A stretch of 44,188 bases of DNA, taken from contig JBCBGC010000062.1 of the NCBI GenBank assembly GCA_038527215.1, positions 1 to 44,188 of the forward strand, given 5' to 3'. How positions within the stretch are numbered: position 1 is the first letter of the stretch; every line of letters starts with the position of its first letter. Made by a program: the position numbers and the translations under genes. The DNA is from JAWPMV01 sp038527215. Its GTDB lineage: Bacteria; Bacteroidota; Bacteroidia; J057. Positions 7,496 through 15,232 of this stretch are shown here, one piece after another. The notes beneath the pieces were generated by a model, which worked only from the letters and a program-made list of their open reading frames with translations, had not been told where the DNA came from and did not search any database.

Positions 7496-8755
7496 CTAGG
7501 CCGTTCGAAGGTTGATAATGGTGATCTCAGGCCAGATGCCTACCCGTCCAGGGAAGCCCAGAAAGCCAAAGCCCCGATTGACATAGAGGTACTGCCCTTT
7601 TTCTTGATGTAAATCCGCCCAGCGGGGATAGCGGTACTTGACCGGACTCCATCGCCAACCTGGAATTTCGATGCCAAATTGCATCCCGTGGGTATGGCCG
7701 GACAAGGTCAGGTGAATGTGATCAGGGTGGTCGATGATTTCTCCATCCCAGTGGGAAGGATCATGGGACATGAGAATTTTGAAGGGCACTTCCTCCGTAC
7801 CCTGCAAGGCACGTTGCAAATCTCCGTGCTGAGGAAAAGGAGGTTTGCCCCAGTTTTCCACCCCGAGCAAGGCAATCTTTTCCCCATCTTTCTCAATGAT
7901 CTGGTTGCGATTCAGCATCAGGTTGAAGCCCATGTGCCGATGGAAGTTTTTAAGCTGTTGCAGGTTGGTCTCTTTGGCATCTTGAGATTCCCAACTCACG
8001 TAATCCCCATAGTCATGGTTCCCCAGGACGCTATGCACGCCGTAAGGGGCAGATAGCTTGCCAAACTCATCCAGCCAGGGTTCCAGTTCAGCGGCTCGGT
8101 TGTTGACAATATCCCCGGTAAAAAGGATCATGTCTGCTGCCTGCTCCATCAGCAGGGATATGCCTTTTCTTACCCCGCTCAAACTATCAAAACTGCCTGA
8201 ATGGATATCGGAAATCTGGGCGATTTTGAAGCCATCAAAAGCCTTGGGCAGGTCTGGAAAGTGTAGACTCAGTTCCCGGACCTGATAGGCGTATTTTCCT
8301 TTGGTTATCCCGTACAGAATAGAAGCAAAGGGAAGCCCCAATGCGATCACGCCCAATTGGCCTACAAATTTCCTCCTGCTAGGTAGCAAGGGCTGATCAG
8401 GCTTGCCTTTGCCTCTCAACTGCTGGGTGCCCCGAATCCCTAAGCCCAGGAGTCGGAAGATGTCTTCTATCAGGAAAACCACGGCCCCAAATATCTTGGG
8501 AATGAGAAAAAGTACTGATCCCATCATGGCCAGATTCATGACGCTTTGAATCCGCATGGTGCGGAAAACAAAATAAGCCAGGATGATACCTACGGATAGG
8601 TAGGACAGCACGGCACTGGCTATGAATATGCCCCGGGCCGTTTTTCTCAACCAGGCTTTTTGAATGCCCCGAATGCGTGGTTTTAAGGCTTGGTAGAGAT
8701 AAGCATCCAGACTGATGAACAGTAGCAAAAGAAGGGTTGGGAACAAAAAATTCAT
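7496..8755 (-). CDS. Membrane-anchored metallophosphoesterase (YkuE/YaeI-like)
   Basis: The 419-residue protein has about four N-terminal transmembrane helices (to about residue 120). A calcineurin-type phosphoesterase domain follows, with all metal-binding motifs in order: QISDIHSGSF, LFTGDIVNNR, SVLGNHDYGDY, ILMSHDPSHWD and LTLSGHTHGMQF. Relatives of this type cleave phosphodiester or pyrophosphate bonds at the membrane, for example in UDP-diacylglucosamine or other lipid intermediates; the substrate here is not determinable. It is the second gene of a minus-strand pair, 19 bp after the MATE transporter stop codon. Confidence 0.88.
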   Translation of the reverse strand: MNFLFPTLLLLLFISLDAYLYQALKPRIRGIQKAWLRKTARGIFIASAVLSYLSVGIILAYFVFRTMRIQSVMNLAMMGSVLFLIPKIFGAVVFLIEDIFRLLGLGIRGTQQLRGKGKPDQPLLPSRRKFVGQLGVIALGLPFASILYGITKGKYAYQVRELSLHFPDLPKAFDGFKIAQISDIHSGSFDSLSGVRKGISLLMEQAADMILFTGDIVNNRAAELEPWLDEFGKLSAPYGVHSVLGNHDYGDYVSWESQDAKETNLQQLKNFHRHMGFNLMLNRNQIIEKDGEKIALLGVENWGKPPFPQHGDLQRALQGTEEVPFKILMSHDPSHWDGEIIDHPDHIHLTLSGHTHGMQFGIEIPGWRWSPVKYRYPRWADLHQEKGQYLYVNRGFGFLGFPGRVGIWPEITIINLRTA

Positions 8756-8774
8756 CGCAGGCAGCGTTGGATTG

Positions 8775-10151
8775 TTAAGTCGTTTTTAATTGCATTTGCT
8801 CCGGCATGGACCGCAGGGTCTTCATGACCAGGAAGTAGGATACCGAACCTCCTACCAGAAAGGCCAGGGCTTGAGCGCCAAAAATCCCGTGTAGACCGAA
8901 GAGGCTCGAACCGAGATAAGCCATAGGCAGATATACCACAAACATCTGGATGAGGGTAATTGTTGAAGCCAGCAAAGGTTTGTCCATGACATTGAGAATG
9001 GTATTGCCGATTGCATATACGCATCTGGCGGCATATCCGAAAGGAACAATCGCCAGATAAAGGGTGATCACTTCCACTACTTTTGGATTATCGGAAAAAA
9101 TAGGCGCAATCCAGGGGCCTAATAAGCCTATCACCACCAGCATGCCCAATCCCCAGAATATGGAGAATTTTTCTCCGAGGGTAACTCCTTTGCTGAGGCG
9201 GTCCAGCTGGCCCGCGCCGATATTTTGTCCGACAAAAGGACCCATGACTGAGGACAAGGCCACCACCACCATGATGGCAAAAAGGTCAATTTTAGCCGCT
9301 ACCCCCAGGGCTCCTACCGCGGCTGAACCATGCTGAGCCACCAGATTCGTGATCAGAGCCGTGGTAAGTGGCACTACCAGGTTTGTCGCGGCAGCCGGCA
9401 AGCCAATATGCAATACCCCTTTCCAGGATTGTAACATCTCCTCCAGCGTGGGGATGCGGTTGGTGAGCATATTCATCCGCTTGAGCACATAGACTGACAA
9501 TACCAGCGAGATGAGCCGGGAAATCAGGGTAGCGAGGGCCGCCCCTTCCAGCCCCATACTTGGGACAGGCCCCAGGCCGAAAATCAATATTGGGTCCAAT
9601 ATGATATTCAAGCCCACCATGCTCATCATGATCATGGCTGGCGTTTTGGTATCACCATTGGCTCGGATGGATGAATTGCCCACAAAAGGCACGATCACAA
9701 ACGGAACGCCTATATACCAGACCCGCATATAATCTTTGACCAATTCCAGGACTTCCCCTTCTGCTCCTAATAGCATAAATACCGGGTCCATGGTAAATAA
9801 GCCCACAATCACAAAGAGCAAGGCAAAAGAAAAAGCCAGACTTAGGCTATCCACGGTTAGCCGCTGAACCTTCGTCTGATTCCCTTCGCCAATCGCTTTG
9901 GCAATGATGGCCGAAGCGCCCATGCTAAAGCCCATACCCATGGCTCCCATGATCAGCACGACGGGCATGGTGAAGCCCAGGGCATCCAGGGCGGAGGAAT
10001 CTTCTCCGGTACCCAGTTTGCCGATGAAAAAGGCATCCACCAGGTTAAAGGCAATCATGCCAAATAACCCGAAAATCATCGGGATGGTGAGACGAGTAAG
10101 GACTTGAGGAATGGAACCGGAAGTGAGCGTGGCCTTAGATTGTGGAGCCAT
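8775..10151 (-). CDS. MATE family efflux transporter
   Basis: This 458-residue polytopic inner-membrane transporter has two repeated six-helix bundles typical of MATE exporters, which expel cationic drugs or metabolites using a Na+ or H+ gradient. Characteristic segments are LTIPMIFGLFGMIAFNLVDA at the start of the first bundle, GMGFSMGASAIIAKAIGEGN, and LPAAATNLVVPLTTALITNL at the start of the second. The open frame extends to 10244, but the ATG at 10149-10151 (MAPQSKATLTSG) fits the family N-terminus, because the extra 31 residues are not conserved-looking. It is probably co-transcribed with the downstream phosphoesterase. Confidence 0.9.
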   Translation of the reverse strand: MAPQSKATLTSGSIPQVLTRLTIPMIFGLFGMIAFNLVDAFFIGKLGTGEDSSALDALGFTMPVVLIMGAMGMGFSMGASAIIAKAIGEGNQTKVQRLTVDSLSLAFSFALLFVIVGLFTMDPVFMLLGAEGEVLELVKDYMRVWYIGVPFVIVPFVGNSSIRANGDTKTPAMIMMSMVGLNIILDPILIFGLGPVPSMGLEGAALATLISRLISLVLSVYVLKRMNMLTNRIPTLEEMLQSWKGVLHIGLPAAATNLVVPLTTALITNLVAQHGSAAVGALGVAAKIDLFAIMVVVALSSVMGPFVGQNIGAGQLDRLSKGVTLGEKFSIFWGLGMLVVIGLLGPWIAPIFSDNPKVVEVITLYLAIVPFGYAARCVYAIGNTILNVMDKPLLASTITLIQMFVVYLPMAYLGSSLFGLHGIFGAQALAFLVGGSVSYFLVMKTLRSMPEQMQLKTT

Positions 10152-10278
10152 ATTGTCAATAGATGGAGGTCGAAGCTTATATTCCGGCCAGAATTGTGTG
10201 GAGAATGAAACCCAGAAAGAAGGGTTTGTTTCTTTTAACCCCAAAAAGGGAAAAAGGTGACAAAAAAAGCTGCTTTTT

Positions 10279-10899
10279 TTATCCTAAGGCTTTATCAATA
10301 TGTTCGATAACCACCTGTAAGTCCTCTGATCGAGATACATAATCCAGGTCATCTACGGGTATGACCAACAAATTCCCTTCCTTATACTCGCCGATCCACT
10401 CTTCATAATGACGATTGAGATCCTCCAGATATCGAATGCTGATGCTGCTTTCATAATTCCGCCCACGCCGGGCGATCTGGGAAATCAGGGTCGGAATACT
10501 AGCCTTCAGATAAATCAACAGGTCCGGGGCTTCAATCATCCGGGTCATGGACTTAAAGAGGGCAAAATAGGTTTGAAAATCTCGTTCATCCAATTGCCCG
10601 GCTTCCCGTAGGTTTTTGGCAAAAATATGAGCATCCTCATAGATGGTTCGGTCCTGGATAATGGTTTCATGGCTGTGGCGAATTTCCTGCACCTGGTTGA
10701 AGCGGCTATTCAGGAAATAAATCTGCAAGGGGAAAGCCCAGGCAGCCATATTTCCATAAAAGTCTGCCAGATAAGGGTTGTCATCTACGGCTTCCAGGTG
10801 AGGAATCCAGTGGTAATGCTCTGCCAGTTTTTTGACCAGGGTCGTCTTGCCTGCGCCGATGTTGCCTGCAACGGCAATATGCTTAAGTTTCTTTTTCAC
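10279..10899 (-). CDS. Deoxynucleoside kinase (dNK family)
   Basis: The 206-residue cytoplasmic kinase has a P-loop AVAGNIGAGKTTLVK near residues 9-23, EAVDDNPYLADFY, the nucleoside-site segment FPLQIYFLNSRFNQ and the DRTIYEDAHIFAKNL motif. RRGRNYESSISIRYLEDLN forms the lid. This matches the deoxyadenosine/deoxyguanosine kinase type that salvages deoxynucleosides to dNMPs. The start is a GTG (10897-10899) because no in-frame ATG lies just upstream. It is divergent from dihydroorotase. An A-run/T-run hairpin at 10262-10280 just after its stop may end the transcript. Exact nucleoside preference cannot be read from sequence. Confidence 0.9.
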   Translation of the reverse strand: MKKKLKHIAVAGNIGAGKTTLVKKLAEHYHWIPHLEAVDDNPYLADFYGNMAAWAFPLQIYFLNSRFNQVQEIRHSHETIIQDRTIYEDAHIFAKNLREAGQLDERDFQTYFALFKSMTRMIEAPDLLIYLKASIPTLISQIARRGRNYESSISIRYLEDLNRHYEEWIGEYKEGNLLVIPVDDLDYVSRSEDLQVVIEHIDKALG

Positions 10900-10948
10900 A
10901 AGTGGATTAGCTTTGGTCCTGCAAAATAACGCCCCTATTCTTCAGGCA

Positions 10949-10982
10949 TTGTCTGCAAGTTAAGGATTAGCCTGTATATTTG
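10949..10982 (+). promoter_or_regulatory. Promoter of dihydroorotase gene
   Basis: TATATTTG at 10975-10982 matches the TAnnTTTG -7 element, with TTG at 10949-10951, 23 bp upstream. The inferred transcription start near 10989 argues that translation begins at ATG 11020 rather than at ATG 10987. Confidence 0.55.
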
Positions 10983-11019
10983 CTGTATGGCCTTAGGCCT
11001 CATTTTTTACTCAACTTAC

Positions 11020-12357
11020 ATGTCCAGTACCCTCATTCAAAACGCCCGCCTCGTAAACGAAGGCACCATTGTGGAAGCGGATCTGTGGATCAAAGATGGC
11101 CGAATTCAGCAAATCGGTCAACAGCTCTCTCCGGTAGTCGATCAGAAAATAGATGCTTCCGGCAAATATCTGCTCCCAGGCGTCATTGATGATCAGGTTC
11201 ATTTTCGCGAGCCAGGCCTGACCCACAAAGCCGATCTGTATACAGAGTCCAGAGCGGCGGTGGCCGGTGGGATTACTTCTTTCATGGAGATGCCCAACAC
11301 CAAGCCTCAGACCCTTACCCAGGAGCTGCTCCAGGCAAAATACGACCGGGCCGCAGCGGTTTCAACTGCCAATTACTCCTTTTTTATGGGGGCCTCGAAT
11401 GACAACATCGAGGAAGTGCTCAAGACGGACCCCAAGCGAGTCTGTGGGGTCAAGGTATTTATGGGCTCGAGTACGGGGAATATGTTGGTGGATGATCAGG
11501 CTGTGCTGGATGGCTTGTTCCGGCAGGTTCCCATGCTGATCGCTACCCACTGCGAGAAAGAGGAAATTATCCGGGCAAATCTGGCCAAATATCAGCAAGA
11601 ATATGGGGACGAAATCCCCGTCGAATTCCATCCGATTATCCGCGATGTAGAAGCCTGCTATGCTTCATCTAGTCAGGCCGTGGCTCTGGCCAAAAAGCAT
11701 AGGACCCGCTTACACATTCTGCATATTTCCACTGAAAAGGAACTGGCCTTGTTCGAACCTGGCCCCCTGGAAGACAAGCGGATTACCGCTGAGGTCTGCA
11801 TTCACCATCTTTGGTTTACGGCGGATGATTACGAGAAAAAAGGAAAATTCATCAAGTGGAATCCAGCGGTCAAAGCACCTGCCAACCGGGAAGCGCTCCG
11901 CAAGGCCTTGATGGAAGATCGACTGGATATAGTGGCCACCGACCATGCGCCCCATACCCTGGATGAAAAAGCCCGTCCCTACACTTCTGCTCCCTCTGGC
12001 GGCCCTTTGGTACAGCATGCCTTAGTAGCCATGCTGGAAATGGTACATCAGGGCGTTTTTCCGCTTGAACGAGTGGTGGAAAAAATGGCCCATGCGCCTG
12101 CTCAGTGTTTTCATCTGGATAACAGAGGCTATATCAGAGAAGGCTATCAGGCGGATCTGGTGCTGGTAGATATGCATCACCCCTGGGAGGTGAATCGGGA
12201 CAATGTCAGGTACAAATGCGGGTGGTCGCCCTTTGAAGGACAAAGCTTCCAGTCCCAGGTGTTGAAAACCTGGGTAAATGGAGACTTAGTATTTAGTGAT
12301 GGTCAGGTAGACGATCAGGTCAGAGGGCAAAGGCTGAGCTTTTCACCACCTATTTAA
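11020..12357 (+). CDS. pyrC: Dihydroorotase
   Basis: This 445-residue cytoplasmic amidohydrolase cyclises carbamoyl aspartate to dihydroorotate in pyrimidine synthesis. Family motifs are PGVIDDQVHFREPG near residue 55, MEMPNTKPQT, VCGVKVFMGSSTGN with the lysine that is normally carbamylated, THCEKEEII, LHILHIST and VATDHAPHT. The first metal-binding motif reads Q59-V-H61 instead of the usual HxH. I believe this variant recurs in Bacteroidetes homologues, but it could lower metal binding or mark another cyclic amidase. ATG 11020 was preferred on promoter position and homology; ATG 10987 would add 11 residues. Its stop is 12 bp from the converging FecR gene. Confidence 0.88.
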   Translation: MSSTLIQNARLVNEGTIVEADLWIKDGRIQQIGQQLSPVVDQKIDASGKYLLPGVIDDQVHFREPGLTHKADLYTESRAAVAGGITSFMEMPNTKPQTLTQELLQAKYDRAAAVSTANYSFFMGASNDNIEEVLKTDPKRVCGVKVFMGSSTGNMLVDDQAVLDGLFRQVPMLIATHCEKEEIIRANLAKYQQEYGDEIPVEFHPIIRDVEACYASSSQAVALAKKHRTRLHILHISTEKELALFEPGPLEDKRITAEVCIHHLWFTADDYEKKGKFIKWNPAVKAPANREALRKALMEDRLDIVATDHAPHTLDEKARPYTSAPSGGPLVQHALVAMLEMVHQGVFPLERVVEKMAHAPAQCFHLDNRGYIREGYQADLVLVDMHHPWEVNRDNVRYKCGWSPFEGQSFQSQVLKTWVNGDLVFSDGQVDDQVRGQRLSFSPPI

Positions 12358-12369
12358 ACAGGCTCTTAA

Positions 12370-13044
12370 TCAGGGACTGGCTTCCCGCCAGCTGAAGTTG
12401 GCTTCCCAGTTCAGGTTTTCTTCCTGATACTGATGGAGACGTGGTTGGTAGGTGACGCGGCGGTGTTGGGCCACGCGGAAGGGCGTTTCGCCATGGTCAG
12501 CCCGGAAATAGATTTCCCCGCTGTGGACGCTCACTTCCACTTCGGTGGCGTCTCCGGATTCAAACATCTTGAATACGGCTGCATTGGCTTCAATCTCCGC
12601 GCCTTTCGCATGGATGATCAAAGGAGCGTCGATGTTTCCGCCCACTTCAAAATAAGCAGAGCCATCCAGATAAGCATGGCGATTGCCGGCTCCAAAGCTC
12701 TCAGGGTAAGAAATGCTGGAACCGCCAAATAGGAATACCTTGGTTCCATCCGAAAGCTGGACAAGTTTTCCTTGTCCCTCAGGCGCCCGCTCAGCCAGGC
12801 GATCCGGACTACTGGCCGCAACTACGGCCATGAACTTCTCCTCAAAGAGGAAAAAGATGGCGGTGAAAGCGACCGCGGTAATGGCTACCCGCATCCCCAA
12901 CATGGTAAATCCACGCTTAAATGGCTTGGGATCCCAGTCATGAGCGACATACTCTTCCTCTTCCTGCTCATACTTATGAGGGAACAACCACTGATCGAGC
13001 CAGCGAAGGATTAAAGCCGCATGTTTAGGATTGTCTTGCTTCAT
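12370..13044 (-). CDS. Orphan FecR-domain membrane protein
   Basis: The 224-residue protein has a cytoplasmic N-terminus (residues 1-45), one transmembrane helix (about MRVAITAVAFTAIFFLFEEK, 50-70) and a periplasmic FecR domain. The diagnostic region is LVQLSDGTKVFLFGGSSISY, then YLDGSAYFEV and VEVSVHSGEIYFR. FecR proteins usually act as anti-sigma factors paired with an ECF sigma gene and a TonB-dependent transducer. Neither neighbours this gene, so it may work alone or with a distant partner. It converges on dihydroorotase with only 12 bp between stop codons. A long AT-rich 5' region (13045-13314) precedes it. Confidence 0.82.
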   Translation of the reverse strand: MKQDNPKHAALILRWLDQWLFPHKYEQEEEEYVAHDWDPKPFKRGFTMLGMRVAITAVAFTAIFFLFEEKFMAVVAASSPDRLAERAPEGQGKLVQLSDGTKVFLFGGSSISYPESFGAGNRHAYLDGSAYFEVGGNIDAPLIIHAKGAEIEANAAVFKMFESGDATEVEVSVHSGEIYFRADHGETPFRVAQHRRVTYQPRLHQYQEENLNWEANFSWREASP

Positions 13045-13314
13045 AGTCCCTAGGGGTAGTAGTCATTTGAAAAATGGCAATCGCCTATCTGTATATATAA
13101 ATTAGTAAAATGTTTGGATAAATGCACGCGTGTCAAGCACTTAGCATAAATTAGTTGTACAAAATCTGAATTTGTTGAAGAAGGGGGGAGGCAAGGGCTT
13201 TGAAAAATTTATCAGATTTATCCTGCTTTTTGCCAAAATGTTACCATACTGAAAATGGAGGTGTGGTTTTTTTATTGATCTTGCAAAAATGGCCTACCGA
13301 ATTATTTTTTCCTC

Positions 13315-13980
13315 ATGAATATTCCTTCCCATCTTAAGGCTTTGGTTTTTGACGCATACGGAACGCTGTTCGATGTGCAATACCTTAACCAATTGCTGGT
13401 CAGCTTTTTCCCGGAAACTGCCATTTCCATCAACAAAATATGGCGTCAAAAACAGTTGGAATATACCTGGCTGCGCGGACAGATGGATCGCTATATTTCC
13501 TTTTCAGATGTGACAATGGATGCCTTGTCTTTCGCCTTGGAAAGTCATGGTCTGGCATTACAGGCTGAACAACGGGAAACCCTGGCGCAGGGATACCAAC
13601 AGTTGCGCGCTTTCCCGGACGTAAAGGAGGTGCTCAGCCGCTTGAAAAACCATCTTCCCCTGGCTGTCCTTTCGAATGCTGATCCGGTCATGCTTCAGGC
13701 GGCTATTGCCTTTAACCACTTAACCCCTTTCTTTACCCATGTCCTCAGTGTGGACGCCGCCCGACAGTTCAAACCCCATCCATCCGTTTACGCCCTGGCT
13801 CCGGAACATTTAGGCATAGCTAAAAATGAAATAGGGTTTGTTTCCTCCAACCCTTGGGATGTAGCAGGTGCCAAAACCTTTGGGTTTTTCACCTGCTGGT
13901 TAAAACGGACTGATAGCCCCCAGGAAAAGCTGGGCGTAGAGGCGGATTGGGTGCTTTCCGGACTGTCTGAATTAATTTAG
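13315..13980 (+). CDS. HAD type II (L-2-haloacid dehalogenase-like) hydrolase
   Basis: The 221-residue protein matches haloacid dehalogenase type II: VFDAYGTLFDV with nucleophile Asp13, YTWLRGQMDRY carrying the substrate-binding Arg, LSNADPVML (motif II Ser), FKPHPSVYALA (Lys and Tyr), and FVSSNPWDVAGAKTFG (Ser, Asn and Asp of motif III). All positions important in the characterised L-2-haloacid dehalogenases appear to be kept, so hydrolytic dehalogenation of 2-haloacids such as haloacetate is plausible, although a phosphatase-like role cannot be excluded. It precedes the cox cluster by about 200 bp in the same direction; no functional link is evident. Confidence 0.87.
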   Translation: MNIPSHLKALVFDAYGTLFDVQYLNQLLVSFFPETAISINKIWRQKQLEYTWLRGQMDRYISFSDVTMDALSFALESHGLALQAEQRETLAQGYQQLRAFPDVKEVLSRLKNHLPLAVLSNADPVMLQAAIAFNHLTPFFTHVLSVDAARQFKPHPSVYALAPEHLGIAKNEIGFVSSNPWDVAGAKTFGFFTCWLKRTDSPQEKLGVEADWVLSGLSELI

Positions 13981-14179
13981 AAAAGTTCTAAATAGTCCGA
14001 AAGACCATTTTACCCTTTATTTGGAGGATATTCCTATGTTTTGGAGGAAAAACACCTTTTTTGCAGTAAGGAAGAAATTGTGGGTGGGGTAGGGATTTCT
14101 AATCCAAAGTTCCTAACTTATCATTCACAAGGGACGCCATTTTAATACATATTTTTAGACTACTGCTAAGCTTTTTTGT

Positions 14180-14698
14180 ATGCATTTAGAAGGCACGCAT
14201 ACCCTTAAGGCGTCTGCCAAAGACATCTGGGCGATGCTGATGGACCATCAGACCCTGGCCAAAGTTACGCCCGGAATCAAAACCTTAGAACCAGCTGGAG
14301 ACGGAAAATTTAAAGCTGTATCGGACGTGAAACTCGGCCCGGTCAGTGGCTCCTTCAAGGGAACCATGGAAGTGGTAGACCCCAATCCTCCCCAATCCTT
14401 CACCTTGAAAATTAAGCAAAACAGTAAAATCGGCAATGTAGCCGCCGAAGGCTCGATTGCCCTGAATCCCACGGGAAGTAGAGAAACGGAAGTCGTCTTC
14501 TCTGGGGATGCGAAACTGTCCGGAACCCTGGCCCGGACAGGTCAGCGCGTTTTAAGTGGCGTAGCCAGGACCCTAACCAATGAGTTTTTCCAGGCCTTAG
14601 AGGACGAAATTGCTTTGATGGAGGGGCAAGAGGTCAAAAAGGAAAACTTTTTCCAGAAAATCTGGAAACTTATTCGCAACATTTTTTCTGCTACATAG
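14180..14698 (+). CDS. coxG: CoxG-type SRPBCC protein, CO dehydrogenase subunit G family
   Basis: This 172-residue protein is of the CoxG/SRPBCC fold: MHLEGTHTLKASAKDIWAML at the start, then TPGIKTLEP, VKLGPVSGSFKGTMEV and EVVFSGDAKLSGTLARTGQR. In carboxidotrophs CoxG helps attach CO dehydrogenase to the membrane. Here the C-terminus ends in an amphipathic segment (ENFFQKIWKLIRNIFS) rather than a clear transmembrane helix. It is the first gene of the cluster, whereas classical clusters place coxG last. It lies 57 bp upstream of coxS with no terminator between, so it is probably co-transcribed. Confidence 0.85.
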   Translation: MHLEGTHTLKASAKDIWAMLMDHQTLAKVTPGIKTLEPAGDGKFKAVSDVKLGPVSGSFKGTMEVVDPNPPQSFTLKIKQNSKIGNVAAEGSIALNPTGSRETEVVFSGDAKLSGTLARTGQRVLSGVARTLTNEFFQALEDEIALMEGQEVKKENFFQKIWKLIRNIFSAT

Positions 14699-14755
14699 CA
14701 ATCAAAAACACGATCAACCTAACCATTTCTTTATCATTAAAAAGACTACTAACTC

Positions 14756-15220
14756 ATGGGAATTCCAATTCAAGTAACCGTAAATGGGACCTCCTATCAG
14801 CACGAAGTAGACTCGCGCATGCTTTTGGTTCACTACCTAAGGGATGTACTTCGACTGACGGGAACTCATATTGGCTGCGATACAAGCAGTTGTGGATCCT
14901 GCACCATCATGGTAAATGGCCAATCGGCCAAGGCATGTACCATGCTGGCTGCTCAGGCCGATGGCCTGGAAATAACCACGATTGAAGGCCTTGCCTCTAA
15001 TGGAAAAATGCATCCGGTCCAGGAAGGATTTAAAGAGATGCACGGTTTGCAGTGCGGATTTTGCACCCCAGGAATGGTCATTGCAGGCGTTCAATTGTTG
15101 GACCGAAACCCTAATCCTTCAGAGGAGGAAATTCGCCATGCGTTGGAGGGGAATTTCTGTAGATGCACCGGATATCATAATATTGTTAAATCAATTCAGC
15201 ATGCCGCTGAGAATGCTTAA
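14756..15220 (+). CDS. coxS: Molybdenum hydroxylase small subunit, 2x[2Fe-2S] (CoxS-like)
   Basis: The 154-residue electron-transfer subunit carries both iron-sulfur motifs of the xanthine oxidase family. The plant-ferredoxin-type cluster uses C41, C46, C49 and C61 (CDTSSCGSC...AC). The second cluster uses C100, C103, C135 and C137 (CGFCTPGM and FCRCTGY). It passes electrons between the molybdopterin site of the large subunit and FAD of the medium subunit, in the cytoplasm. It is followed by coxL after 12 bp. Small subunits of CO dehydrogenase and of other aerobic molybdenum hydroxylases look alike, so it does not settle the substrate. Confidence 0.92.
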   Translation: MGIPIQVTVNGTSYQHEVDSRMLLVHYLRDVLRLTGTHIGCDTSSCGSCTIMVNGQSAKACTMLAAQADGLEITTIEGLASNGKMHPVQEGFKEMHGLQCGFCTPGMVIAGVQLLDRNPNPSEEEIRHALEGNFCRCTGYHNIVKSIQHAAENA

Positions 15221-15232
15221 TCTTTCTAACCT

